64,000 bases of DNA. Origin: Lineus longissimus. Lineage: Eukaryota > Nemertea > Pilidiophora > Heteronemertea > Lineidae. The notes beneath the pieces are model-generated. The model did no database searches and was not told where the DNA came from. It was given only the letters and a program-made list of their open reading frames with translations. Numbering within the stretch: the first letter of the stretch is position 1; each line of letters opens with the position of its first letter. This document shows, piece by piece, positions 10,806-22,065 of the stretch. Where the stretch lies: assembly GCF_910592395.1 (NCBI RefSeq), contig NC_088318.1:7564349-7628348 (forward strand), in the 5' to 3' direction. The translations under genes were made by a program, and so were the position numbers.

Positions 10806-12258
10806 CGAACCAGGAAAGCCGCTACGATATGAACACTGAACACTGACAGTTCATGTTTTTCAAGGATTCGTGCAAATCAGGTTTTAGGAGACATGTGGCA
10901 TTGAGTTTCAATTTTCCTTATGCCCAATCACCAAATTTTGTGGACTAACAGAGTTGATTAGCACTCTTGTTTTAAACGATTTACTCAATGACATATTTCT
11001 CTTGAAAGCTGATTTTATCTTCTCACTGTTATGTGTTGCATTTGATGTGCTGGTAACCTCTCAATGCAATGCATCTCATTAGTAAATTTATAGGATAGTT
11101 CCAAAGAAACGCTTTGGATTGTAAATTCTGGATAGCTCCATTCTGGATGAATCCAAAGAAACGCTTTGGATCGGAGCTTGTGCAATGTTGTGGTGTTTAG
11201 GTTATACGGACGTCAGACATGATACATTGAATCACAGGGTTGAAGTTTATTTACTCTCTTTTAAATTTGGGAAGTTTCAATCCATATTTGGAGATGAGTC
11301 CTAAATTTAAAATTTCTGCTCAAATTGAGTAAAATTCTCTACTCCATTTAACCCTGTGCTGTCGCTGTCAATCATGGCCGTATTCTGTATGTTCATCCAT
11401 GTTCGCTTGCGATCGAAGTGAAGTTAACTTGAATCAGACTCATTTGCTTGATTATTGTAGCAGTCTGCGGGTGGACACATTATTACCGGTTACAATCAAT
11501 TTATTTTTCATTCTTTTCTTTTTGGCCAAATTCTCAAAATTATTTCATAAAGTATTTACAACAACTTTATATTCCTCTGTGTCCTTCCTGGGATTTGCTG
11601 CCAAAATCTGGTTCTGGAGTCCTGTATTCTTGTGTACTTCTGAACTGCCAACACTGGTAGAAAGGACTATATGCCAATATTGTTCGAAGGACTGACAATG
11701 TTAGGCAGAACTGACTTCAAGATTGGACATTGAATATATTTCCGGTTGATTCTGTCACTTCCCTGCTGAATAGTAATGACGATTAATGGTTCCTTCTAAT
11801 TTCAAGGCTTTACTTTTCATCTCAGGTTGGTCCTCTTTGGAGTGCTATCAGTCCTATTTTGTTATTATAATCATGATTTTCATTGTTCAGCAGGAATGTA
11901 AACAGACAGTTTATCAACACTAGCATGTTTGCTATTAAGCTTCACTGCCTAGGGCTCAAGCTTCAATGCCATTTTCATGGCTTTAATTTGCTTTACTGCC
12001 ATACGGCTCAAGCATACTTAAATTTGCTTTTACTGCCATACGGCTCAAGCATACTTAAATTGGCTCTATACTGCCACACGGCTCGAGCATATTTATCAAA
12101 CTCTTACTGCCCATCGGCTTTGAGTTTGGTTTTTTTGGTGCACTCGTATTATTAACGTAAAATTTACACCTTCTTGCTAAGGTTTTTGGACGCTAATTCT
12201 CGCACGCCTTTTCAAGGTTAACGCACCGTTTGTTTGGATGTGATCAATTTGACTCTGT
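10806..12258 (+). other. BEL 3' untranslated region, no gene
   Basis: About 1.45 kb between pol and the 3' LTR holds no convincing coding frame and no env-like gene. It contains two copies of a small hairpin, ccaaag-aaacg-ctttgg, at 11101-11117 and 11153-11169, and a tandem repeat at 11990-12118. Confidence 0.7.
11990..12118 (+). repeat. 36-38 bp tandem repeat in BEL 3' UTR
   Basis: Four degenerate units share tactgccatacggctcaag. Units start at about 11994, 12031, 12069 and 12105, giving spacings of 37, 38 and 36 bp. Confidence 0.75.
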
Positions 12259-12272
12259 CAGGGGGGCGGCAA
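12259..12272 (+). promoter_or_regulatory. Polypurine tract of BEL element
   Basis: The string caggggggcggcaa lies directly before the TG of the 3' LTR. This is the position and composition expected for the plus-strand primer of an LTR retrotransposon. Confidence 0.75.
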
Positions 12273-12941
12273 TGTTGGTGACCCAATTTTATTTTCTAAA
12301 CCTCACTATTTATTTCTGTGCTGCCATCTAGCCATAAACTTTCAAACTTTAAAAGGTGTGTGTCATGCTGAGCATGCTCAGGCAGTTGCAATCCGGCCAC
12401 CATCTTTGAAAGTTCCTTAATTTACAATCTCCACAAAAACATCAAATTTATATGGTTTCAACCATACTTTCCCCACTATTAAATACTTTTTTGTGCGTGA
12501 AAGGCACAACTGATACAAGAAAAAGAAGAAATAGTTTTGATAATATTGTATTGACAATACTTGGATGGAAAAATAGAAAATTTACATGTGGAATGCACTA
12601 AAGATGGAGTTAGTGCATGATGAAGTGGGACAAGTGACAATGTTGGTGGTTTTAACCTCTTTTGGATTTGTCTTTTTTGACTATTTTGACCTTTGTTGGT
12701 TTAGAAATATATACTTACAAGTTGTTGGTATTTAATAGTGGGGAAAGTATGGTTGAAACCATATAAATTTGATGTTTTTGTGGAGATTGTAAAATAAGGA
12801 ACTTTCAAAGATGGTGGCCGGATTGCAACTGCCTGAGCATGCTCAGCATGACACACACCTTTTAAAGTTTGAAAGTTTATGGCTAGATGGCAGCACAGAA
12901 ATAAATAGTGAGGTTTAGAAAATAAAATTGGGTCACCAACA
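12273..12941 (+). repeat. 3' LTR of BEL element, foldback structure
   Basis: Bases 12273-12486 match the first 214 bp of the 5' LTR in direct orientation. From 12476 the sequence is the inverted copy of 4458 down to 3993, ending exactly at the LTR terminus and followed by the target duplication. The switch point is the 11-mer ctattaaatac (4196-4206), whose complement gtatttaatag lies at 4448-4458. The result is 669 bp with terminal inverted repeats of about 214 bp. Confidence 0.88.
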
Positions 12942-13093
12942 GACTTGTTCTATTTCTCAACGACATCTTTTGTTTATTTAAGGATTTTTTTGTTTATATA
13001 AGGAGTGTGGGGGAGAAATTTCCCCGTGTGATTCAGTCAACAACATAGTTGGGCCATATTTTGACTCTTTATCGATAGGCGCCAAGGCTTTAC

Positions 13094-13242
13094 CTTCTCA
13101 TAATCCACGATTTTGCCCAAAACCTCCTATTATCCCATCGATTTCTCCTTTTCCTCTTTTCACTGATACTTTTTACAATAATAATAGATAAAATCTTCTT
13201 TTTCTTCCTCTCATTGTACACAACAAAATCATTGGCAGCCAT
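13094..13242 (-). pseudogene. Harbinger transposase exon 1 remnant
   Basis: On the minus strand an ATG at 13242 opens a basic peptide (KRKRRNRWDNRRFWAKSW) that ends at a GTAAAG donor after 13094. The 149-nt exon leaves phase 2, the same phase as exon 1 of the intact Harbinger transposase at 27613-27923. The basic aromatic stretch resembles the N-terminus of Harbinger transposases. It is much shorter than its homologue and has no second exon in the element, so it is a relic. Confidence 0.5.
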
Positions 13243-13462
13243 GTTTCTAGATCTAAGATTTCCCTGCCAGAAATAATAGATATTTGCACTCAGCCTTGAC
13301 CAAGGTTTTGGCCTAAATATAGTGCAGGACCTAAATATTGCTGGGATTATGTCTTTCGTGTGAGTGGGTGAACGACTCTCAACTTCCAGTCACCTGTGCA
13401 CCTGTTCTTAATTTTAAAGCCAACTAAGTTGGTGAGAAATCCCTCGTGTGTAGCGGGCTTAA

Positions 13463-14856
13463 CGTGCTTCTTAATCAGCTAGTGGCAGGAGAGTTTATGA
13501 ACGGGGCGGTTGCATGGGGGGGGGGAGCTTAAGATTCACACCACGACAAGGCCAACTCAACAAAATGGCAGACATATGGCAGAGGACTCAATGCTTTCTG
13601 AACAGGTGACGGACAAATGCAGGAGATTTATGAAAACTCAGCAAAGCATTTTAGACCAGTGACTACTTAATATGCACGCCCAATTAAACAGAAAGTGAGT
13701 ATAGCATTTGGAGACGGAGGTAATTCTCTCATCACAGTCATATGAACAGCTAATACATTGGTGATTATCTCTCTGAAGCCCAAATACATGCTGGAAATGC
13801 CTTATAAAAAACAGATTGAGGCCACTTCCCTCAAACACCGTGCCAAATGCTGTGTCCCAAAGTGTTCATCAACAATGCGCCAACCAATTGGCCTTATAGG
13901 ACGAATGACATTTTAAAGGGCATTATTACCAAGCTGTAGGACGCCTAGTCAATTTCCAATCTGATGTAGCAACCAGTTATGTCAATCCCGACTAAAAGAA
14001 CCTGCGTGCAGCGATCTATTCTGCGCGGGTCGATGCATTAAAAACGCGCTGCGCGATGGCGAGAACCTTCACTGTGACGTTACTGTGAAGGCACTGCTTG
14101 TGGTGGTTCTAATTCTTTTATCAAATTCGCTATATTATTATACCAGACTTTTATGATAATCCAAGTACTTTTTTTTGCAATTTTACAACAAATTTTTATG
14201 CGTCATCTTCTCTCAAGTTTCACTTACTCGTAAACTAAACAGTTAAAAAGCCGTCGCAATTTCCCAGCAGACCAACTTAATTAAAAGGTGGAGATGATGC
14301 TCAAATATTTCCAAATCTGTGATCAATTTAAAATTTTACGATAAAAGCAAGATCACTGTCCACACACACTGACCACCACATTTCTATTTGCTCATGTGTT
14401 AGCGACCATACTATGCTGCAGTAATATATTTTGCCTAGCAGAAATCGAGGAGTCAATGTAAAGTCTTTATATAGTTGGTCCGCTCTAAGGGGTCCTTATA
14501 AATCCATCTTGTCAGGTCCAACTTTTTGTTGACCCAAGGGCTTATCTGAAAACAGGTCTTGGGGCAAACCACGCTTTGTCAACAAAATACCTTTTGCTTT
14601 GTGGTTATAAATGATTGTCAGATTAATTTTGTTCCATTCTTGGTTGTCGAGCAAGAGATTAGCCTCCGGTTGGCCATATAATGTGTTGGTCTTAACAAAT
14701 CAGTATCAACAAAGTTAATTCTGGTTGTATTTTAAAGAAAGGATTGCACAACGAGACGCTCGTGTGGTAGCACTTACGAGTAATCCCTAGTAAGCATGGT
14801 AAACAGCGACGGCACGTGGCTCGTTGCGCATCACCTCAACACTGTGACACAAATTT
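13463..14856. other. No gene seen
   Basis: Sequence between the Harbinger relic and the next repeat, with a short G tract near 13516. No coding exon or repeat structure was recognised. Confidence 0.45.
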
Positions 14857-16572
14857 AACAAGAGGCCCAAGGGCCTGGCGCTCAGCTGAGTTAATATCAT
14901 TAATATCTTCCCGGTGTTTAGTTCATTATGCATGAAAATGGCATGCTCCATGGTATTTGATATCCTTTTGCGTTCACTACGGTACCAATGTTTTTGGTTG
15001 ACATAATTATGCCACTGTTCATTCCTCAATCCTGACCATAATTCGGGTGAAATCATCGTATGAAAATATTTACCGAAACATGAAGTTTATGCCATGAATG
15101 AGGATACTAATTGTCATAGCCTCGTTTACAAGTACGAAGTATTTTCCCGCGAATATTCAAAACTGCTTGGCTCCTAGCCAGTTAAATAACATGTGACTAT
15201 ACACAAAATAGAAAACTTTGATGGAAATTGTAAATCATTTTTTTATCTATCAGGGGAAACAAGCTGATGATGATCAAATAAATCATTCATGAGAAATCGT
15301 TTTGTTGCTGAAGCTTGCATGACGAAGTTAATTCTAAACCTTTTCTTGTGCTCTACTGCGCCACCGTAGTTTTCTATTTAGACCAGCGATGACGTCATTT
15401 CTGGTGATTCCCTATGTTGTCCAATGAGCGCTTTTTAAAATGTGCCATTTGGTATTGTACAGTATGCAATGTATTTTTTCAGCGCTGCCAGTTGCCGAAC
15501 AGAATGCCGTAGCTCCCTCAATTTCCAATCAATTTTTATGGGAGTGACATTATTGTATTGCTTAGAATGTCTACTTGTTACTCATGAAAGAATCGTAGAA
15601 CTAAAACTTAATAGGCAAACAGAATCATGCGGATTCACTGCACATACTCTGGGAATTCTCCACTTCAAAATACATCGGCGATGTCATCGCGAACAGAGCA
15701 TGCACTTCCGATATCGTTTTCACAGAAATGTGGCCAAATTTTCAAGAACTAATTTCAGAAAGTAGTCCCTTAAGACCTTATGACTACCACTGAAACGAAC
15801 TAGTGATAATATCGCCTACCAGACTACTTTTTAAGCAGAAAATTGGGTACTTGAGTGTCATTGACCTCCAAGATTATTGCACATGGCATAAACAACATGC
15901 TGCCATTTTGTCTCCGCTTCGGTATTTCGTACGCCGCTTATAATGCACCTTCTCAATTAAAACCAACATAATAAGGCCTTACATCGTTGATTGAATAGGA
16001 ACACCACACAAAACACAATAAATTGGGGGTACAATCGATTACGAAACTGAAGTGAACAGTGATTTATTCCTGGAGCTACTGCTTTTGTTGTGTAGCTGCC
16101 ATGTTTTGAGAACTGGCAAATAGGAGACTTCATTGATGGCTGACGTCATCGGGCGGGAATTTGAATCGGCAGAAATAATTAAAAGGCAGGTAGCGCCCTC
16201 TCCTGTTAAAATTTTGAACTTTTTCTCAATAAAATAGATTTTCAAGAATTTTATCTTAATATTAGAGCATATTTCGACTAATTCTGCTGCTCCTAGGCCG
16301 ATATAGGCCAGTTTCCTTCATGCACTCTCGCTCGCAGGAAGTAGGTCGAATGGCGACAAATTTTGTTTTGAAAGTAGAGTTTGACCAGAAGTATCCAGAA
16401 ATGCAAAATTGAAGTCTCTAGGTCTTACGGTTACAAAATGTGCACCATGGGTTTAACGGATGGACGGACGGATGGATGGATGGATGGATGGATGGATGGA
16501 TGGATGGACAGACGGACGCCACTGAACAACTTATTTGACAAGCTCGGCTGACTTAGTCAGCTGAGCTAAAAA
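14857..16572 (+). mobile_element. Family-2 Helentron-like element, complete
   Basis: The left end reads aacaagaggcccaagggcc followed by tggcgctcagctgag. The right end is a (GGAT)n tract at about 16455-16510, then gacggacgcc, a hairpin and cagctgagctaaaaa at 16572. The shared gctcagctga near both ends forms a subterminal inverted repeat. Internal blocks at 15380-15780 and 16090-16330 recur at 45720-46200 and 42490-42670. It encodes no protein. The layout matches Helentron-associated non-autonomous elements. Confidence 0.65.
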
Positions 16573-18260
16573 CGGCCGCCCAGCAGCTGGACAAATCATC
16601 TATAGCGTGATCAACGTTTTTTTCCACAATTATGCGCACAAAATGTCCATATCATTAGAAGGAATGGCGAGCGAGGCATGTCGCAAAAGTTACTGCCAGT
16701 CATGCCAATGGCAGATGAAGATTGTAAGCTGGTAAGCAACAGTGGGATGAATATTGTTTCCACTCGTTGGAATATTATTATTTTGCAGTGCGCCGCGAAT
16801 ATGCCCAAAAATGAATTGTCTTTTTTAATCATCAATAGAAATCCCTGGTGCAGATAGTGCATGTTACTTCAATGATAACCCTCTCAGGGTAGGACAACGG
16901 ACTATTTTTCTATCAAGACGCACGATCTTCAAAATATCAGTGAGGTATTAAACGAGCAAAAAAGGGTCCGACATGTCCGAAGGAGGTGTGATGTCATAAA
17001 AATAAATGTGCGTGTTGAGGTGTTTAAAGTCTGCGCAATGCAGTTCGCGTTTACAATAATATCTGCTTGACATGCCTGAGCTGCTCAATTCCATCTGACT
17101 TTGTACAAGTTGTTGTTAACTGACATGTTGGGAATTTCACATTTATCAGTGAGAACTGTTAGAACGGATGTGACCGGCTTCGAGTTCGAATTCGAAGACT
17201 TTTATGCATTATTACTTTTAGTTTAATCTAAAATAATTCATTGCTTATACATCAAACACACACATATTGCCTGAAAGAATATATATTTACACAATCTTCT
17301 TCTTCTTATGATTTTTCAATGGATGATAACGGCTTTTGTGTAAGCAAGAACCTAGTTCATACCGTTTTAAATATAAATCAAGCCCGTAGATTTTGATAAT
17401 TTTGACAGGTTAAAAGCGTTGGTTATGTCGGCGTACATTTGTTGCACGTTTTGTCAACGTTGAAGGGTGCTGTGACAACCAATGTTACGAGGGTAACAAC
17501 CGGACATTTACTCGGGACATACCGTTTTCGAAACCACCTGTAAGAAAAACGACACTTTTCGAGTCCTTTTGTATTCCACCGCACCTAATTGCGATAACAT
17601 TCGAGTCTTTTCGATACTTTTAGACTCCTACCTGCGGTTTCAATAGATGTGATAAGAATGCGGGTTTGCGACACCTATAACGTATTGCAGAACTGAAATA
17701 ATTGCTCGATCTGAATACCTATCGAACTCTGTCGAAAAAAAATCGAAAATACTTCGCAGGCAAAAGCATTAAAATTTTCGGTCATTTACGATCGTTTTTG
17801 GTAATATTCTACAGGGATTAGACCAGCAATCACAACAGAATTAACTGTTTCGATTTTCTTCGAAACCTTCCGAGTTCTTGCCCAGCATGGCTCGCCAAGG
17901 CCGGGTCAAATTCCGTGAGATTTCCGAGAGACAGTTTAAAGACCGTGAAGCATTTCGAGTGATTTTCGAGTAATTCGAGACCGATGCAGATTCCGAGAGT
18001 TTTCCGACAGAAAAACGAGAGTTGCTGTTCATAGTGTCATGACCAGCAGTGAAAGCCGATTGGTCAAAGCAGCAGACTGCTCAGTTTCAGCGGCAGGTCT
18101 GATGATCAAAAGCGCCGCAATCGAGAAAGTTTTGACAAGGATAAATACCCCTAGATGATTTATAGCGGCGAGCCCATTGACATGTTCGCAAGGTGTTGAA
18201 ATTTGCTACATCTGATACTTCTGGACCTGGTTGTAGTATTCAAAATATTTCAGCCCAGAT
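16573..18260. other. No gene seen downstream of SLC7A6OS end
   Basis: This covers the region beyond the stop codon of the minus-strand host gene and unique sequence with no convincing exon. 17500-18010 is rich in ttcgag/ctcgaa motifs on both strands but has no clear repeat unit. No close AATAAA was found after the stop at 18261, so the 3' end of the host transcript is not defined. Confidence 0.4.
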
Positions 18261-18334
18261 TTACATACCTAATCTACATTTGGCATTCACCATGTCTGTA
18301 AGATTGTCATCACTATCGAAACCACGAGTTCCAT
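18261..18334 (-). CDS. SLC7A6OS: SLC7A6OS/Iwr1 terminal coding exon
   Basis: Minus-strand exon after a good acceptor (catcttccttacag). It accepts phase 1 from the exon at 18899-19036, giving an acidic tail (GFDSDDNLTDM) and a TAA stop at 18261-18263. The 74 nt complete the frame exactly. The assignment rests on phase match, acidic composition and position directly after the recognised Iwr1 exon. The stop could belong to a retained intron reading if the true last exon lies further left. Confidence 0.55.
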
Positions 18335-18439
18335 CTGTAAGGAAGATGATGGAACATTAAAAATTTGAGGGACACAGTCAAGCATACATTTAGTTCAGTC
18401 TGTTTAAAATTTTGCACCAGCAGTTGGGTACCTACTGAA

Positions 18440-18760
18440 TGAAACAACCACGGGCCATTGTGCTCACTGGATCAAACGTAACGTAAATCTTTAACTTAAC
18501 AATATAGATTGTAAAGGTTTCTCACATATGACATTATGACCTTGACCTTGGTATTACATCATGTAACTTAATTAGGAGTACATGTGACTGTTACAAGATA
18601 ATGACCCCTTTTTGGGTTGTCCAGTTTTGGCAACCTGGTGGCCAAGGAAAAAAAGATCAGACTGAAATAGTACCAGGGTCATCTCACCTAGGGGTCATGC
18701 GCACGAAGTTTCAGATTCATAGCTCTAAGGACAAGTTCAAGAAACTGTGCTAATTGTATG
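18440..18760 (+). repeat. Family-1 repeat fragment
   Basis: It contains the left-end string ccattgtgctcac, a TGACCTTGACCTTGG motif near 18538-18552, and the module block cctggtggccaagg followed by the usual downstream motif. It lacks a (GAC)n tract and terminal hairpin. It lies within the intron between the last two coding exons of the host gene. Confidence 0.6.
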
Positions 18761-18898
18761 GACCCAAAATATCAAACCTGGATCTTTACACAGATAGCAA
18801 TAAGTTCCATGGGCTGGGATGCATATCTCACCAACGGAAGTGATGCTTCCCCCCATTGTCATCAGGCTTTCACTGCTTGGGAAAGTATTTCAACTCAC

Positions 18899-19036
18899 CA
18901 TCCCCATAACCATACTCGGCATCCTCATTTTCATAAATAAGTGGATCCTCATCTGGGTAGTCATTTCTCCAGTTGCCTTCATCATTGCTATCATCCTCTT
19001 CATCATAGTACTCCTGGGGCTCATCATCTCGGTAAC
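18899..19036 (-). CDS. SLC7A6OS: SLC7A6OS/Iwr1 penultimate coding exon
   Basis: A 138-nt minus-strand exon bounded by an acceptor at 19037-19038 and a GTGAGT donor. It translates to an acidic segment containing EYYDEEDDSNDEGNWRNDYP, which is the hallmark acidic block plus NWRN-YP-E motif of the Iwr1/SLC7A6OS family. It is phase 1 in and phase 1 out, which fits the exons at 28542-28734 and 18261-18334. In the family this segment follows the VYD-YY motif closely, as it does here after splicing. Iwr1 binds assembled RNA polymerase II and directs its import into the nucleus. Confidence 0.82.
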
Positions 19037-19495
19037 CTTATATAAGACGAACAAATACAAAACAGCCTTAGACAGAACTAGATCATGTGGACACTGACAG
19101 GAGTAGGTGGAGGAGATATATCGGGTGTCCCCAAATGAAATGGCCAGGGCCATTGTGCTCACCTGTCGATATGAAAGGGAGAGTTTGAGGAAGAACTTGT
19201 CAATTTTAGGGGTTAATCATGCAATAGTTGTGGGATGGTGTGGTTTGTCTTAAACGAGAATCGACTGGAGCTCTGATGTTGGACTGGAGATGCAAGGTTT
19301 TTGTTTGATTCTGAATTGAGTGTAGCTCAGCCCTTCTCCCCAGGTGATCTCTGATTGTCATGTGGTCACTGATAATGTTGAAATCCAGCAGTCAGCCATC
19401 ATGTCCCGACCATGCATGCATGCCATCACTGTTATACTGATATAGAGTAGGCTATAGTATAACATATGAAAAAACATAGTTACAAGACAGCTCTA

Positions 19496-20019
19496 TAGTC
19501 GGATTCATAAGTAAATGTCACTGCCCTTTTGGGCCGCTGCGCAAAAACTACTGGGCGATTTCTTCAAAGTTTGGTTTTTCTTGAATCTAATTTCGGGACC
19601 CAAGAGGATTTTCATATTTCAGTAACCATGGTTACGAAATAATTTTTTTTGTATGTATTGGTGTACATTGACGTAGTGTATTGATTTTGACATTTTCTCC
19701 TCTGTACTGCTTATTTCTGGATGCATTTTGCTGAAATGTTCAGGTTGATTTGTTTTCGTGTGTATCTTTAAAGCTGCCAAGTTTCATTTAGAACTATCCA
19801 TCAAAAAAAATCGGGCCCTCCGGATTCCCCCAAAATGGCCAAAGGGCTCCAAAGTTGACAATTTTTTTCTTTAAAATTTGCAAATCTCTAACCTGGAAAT
19901 TGTGTTGGGTCCCGAAATTAGATTCAAGAAAAACCAAACTTTGAAGAAATCGGCCCAATAGTTTTTGCACAGCGACCCAAAAGGGCAGTGTCAGTGACAT
20001 TTACTTATGAATCCGACTA
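19496..20019. mobile_element. MITE with ~110-bp terminal inverted repeats
   Basis: The ends are tagtcggattcataagtaaa at 19496 and its complement at 20019, flanked by TA on both sides. The inverted arms run about 19496-19605 and 19905-20019 with a few mismatches. There is no coding capacity. A TA duplication points to a Tc1/mariner-type source, but no transposase is here to prove it. Confidence 0.75.
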
Positions 20020-20879
20020 TAGGCTGCCCTAACTATAAAAGCACTGATGACAGCTGAGCTACACTTTCATCATTATCATCATCTACTTTAGTCAACCAGC
20101 TCAGATGACCTTTCTTGGGGCAGTGATCGGTAACGGTGAACTCCTTCCGACCCAACAGGCAAATGTTTACATTCGTGTCTCCGTGTATCATGGATTCATG
20201 TGTATACTAACAACGTTGTTGTGTTGACACACTGACTGACTCTGACTGTGTACATTTCTACAGCGACGAAAAACGATCACAAAAATGGTTCTTTTTAAGC
20301 ACTCGTGACATGTTTACAAAAATTAAAGCAAGTGTTTTTAGTAGAGGTTTACCTAATGAGTAGCGTCTGGGTGATTATAAACCATTAACTTGTGTTTAAA
20401 AGCCCACATTGTAACGAAAGGTTCCGGCTTGACGCTAATCTCCAATGACGGCAGCAGCCATTTTGCCATACTCTCGAAACTTTGGGATCGTCAAATGCAA
20501 TGGAAATCACATAATTTCTGACACACACTGCTAAAATTCATCATTTTATTGTTCTTTCACAGTATTATTACGCCACCCCGATTCGCAAGGCAGCTTGCTC
20601 CAACTGGCTATGCATTGACTATCCCCATTCCAAGCCGAAGAACAGTGTGACAAGTTTCTCATTTTACCTTCCAATCACAGTCAAAATTTTCTAAAACAAC
20701 CGGCAATGAGGACAAACTAATAATCTCAAACCAATCACAAGAATGTAATCAACACATACGACCTCATCCGAAGAGTGGATGATTAAGTTTTAGCAGTGAT
20801 TCAAGGTGATTTAATTCCTTCTTCGTCTCGCTTCAAATTCATAAAATGGCTATCTTCCATACTTGTAGTATGCAGATCT

Positions 20880-21622
20880 AGTGGCGCAGTACAACACTGC
20901 GCATCTGGGATACCCCGACGGATTGCCTCGAACCGCGAAATTCAAAACTGCTGGTAATGTGCCAACTGACATTTTTGCACAATACCGCCACCTAGTGATA
21001 TGAAACAAAATTAATCTATTTAATATCGAAACCTCTATATCAGGCCGACCTCTAAAACTTCATTTCAAACTTCAATCTGCTGGAATAAAGAAAATGGGCT
21101 TTTTTAACCTTGACCTACTTATACCTGAATAGTAGGTCACACTGACCTAAATCTGTGTCAACATGTAGAGATGCCCAATAGGTGTCTACATATCAAATTT
21201 AGAGAGTCTATGACCAATAGCAAAAAAACGTGCCATGATCAAAGAAATTTTAGAGTTCGACCTCTGTGACCTTGAAATGAAGGTCAAATGAAAAACCCGT
21301 GTGATATGTGATGTACCTTTATTAGATACACCCACCATAAAATTTTCATTTCTCTAGCTTTAACCATAAGCTTCAAAATGACAAAAATAGGTTTTCAAAG
21401 AGCGCCCCCTATATGACAGACCATCAGTCAAATTGCGCTGATTTTCATTCTAAAGGAAGGTCTTGCCAGGGGTATCCACACACCAAGTATGAACTTTCTG
21501 GGTCAAGCGGTTAAGAAACGTGCCACGATTTTGTCAAAAGTTAACGACGGACGACGACGACGACGACGACGGACGCCAGACGCCGCGGTATCGTATAAGC
21601 TCACCTGACAGGTGAGCTAAAA
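20880..21622 (+). repeat. Family-1-type repeat with (GAC)n and hairpin end
   Basis: It has a module with the receptor-half-site array at 21258-21286 and the phrase aacgtgccacgat, then a GAC-rich tract at about 21545-21585, and the end hairpin gctcacctgacaggtgagct at about 21599-21618 followed by aaaaa. Its first part (20930-21085) resembles 1518-1690 and 35810-35950, which belong to family 2, so the copy looks mosaic. Confidence 0.6.
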
Positions 21623-21845
21623 AGTGGACCGTCTTTTGACAAGTATATTCTCAGCAATATATTAACCAAATTCATTGAATATTTTCACAAAGTAACCTTA
21701 GGGTATCATCAACAAGTCTGCAAAATATCAAGGAGATCAATTGCAAATTATGAAAGCAGTGTCAAATTCAAAACAGCATGTCAAACAATAGCTACTCAAA
21801 GCGTGGCATATACCAGGTTTTTTAATGGCTAATAGAATAATGTAT

Positions 21846-22064
21846 TTTGAAGGGGGTGGCGTAGTGGTGTAATCGTGACCAGGTGGTCGTGCGTTGACAT
21901 CCTAGTCAGGGTGACTGGAAAAATGAGAGAAATCACCCCACCATCGCTGTGCTAGTTGCCAATCACTCCATATTTTAGGATGGTCCGATTGCCGCCTTGT
22001 GGCAAAACTGAGAATTGCAATGCACCCCCTATCTCCCCCTACTCCACCCCGATATTCTCACAAA
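21846..22064 (+). repeat. tRNA-derived SINE-like element
   Basis: It begins agggggtggcgtagtggtg, a good fit to a Pol III A box, with a decayed B-box-like gcgttgacatcc about 35 bp later. It runs through a body with cgccttgtggcaaaac to an A-rich end (cacaaataaaa). No coding frame is present. Confidence 0.5.
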
Positions 22065-22065
22065 T

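Larger units (their letters stand above)
3993..12941 (+). mobile_element. BEL/Pao LTR retrotransposon, full length, recent
   Basis: The insertion is bounded by the 5-bp direct repeat gactt at 3988-3992 and 12942-12946, the size expected for BEL/Pao integrase. The ends are TGTTGGTGACC and GGTCACCAACA. Internal features in order are a 5' LTR, gag-protease frame, pol frame, a 1.45-kb untranslated tail, a purine-rich tract and a 3' LTR. LTR-derived segments differ by about one base per several hundred, so the insertion is young. The 3' LTR is structurally abnormal because its second part is an inverted copy of the 5' LTR start. The primer-binding site and the right end of the 5' LTR were not pinned down. 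Confidence 0.9.
3870..13459. mobile_element. PIF/Harbinger relic split by a BEL insertion
   Basis: Terminal inverted repeats of about 40 bp begin agcccgttacacacgcggga at 3870 and end as their complement at 13459, and both run into ctcaccaacttagttgg. The element is flanked by TAA at 3867-3869 and 13460-13462, the 3-bp target duplication typical of PIF/Harbinger. Without the BEL element at 3993-12941 and its gactt duplication, only about 640 bp remain, so this is a deletion derivative. A remnant of transposase exon 1 survives on the minus strand at 13094-13242. Confidence 0.8.

Noticed and set aside
12273-12941. The foldback LTR as a separate MITE
   Set aside because: The polypurine tract before it, the shared sequence with the 5' LTR and the gactt duplication spanning the whole BEL element show that it is the element's own 3' LTR.
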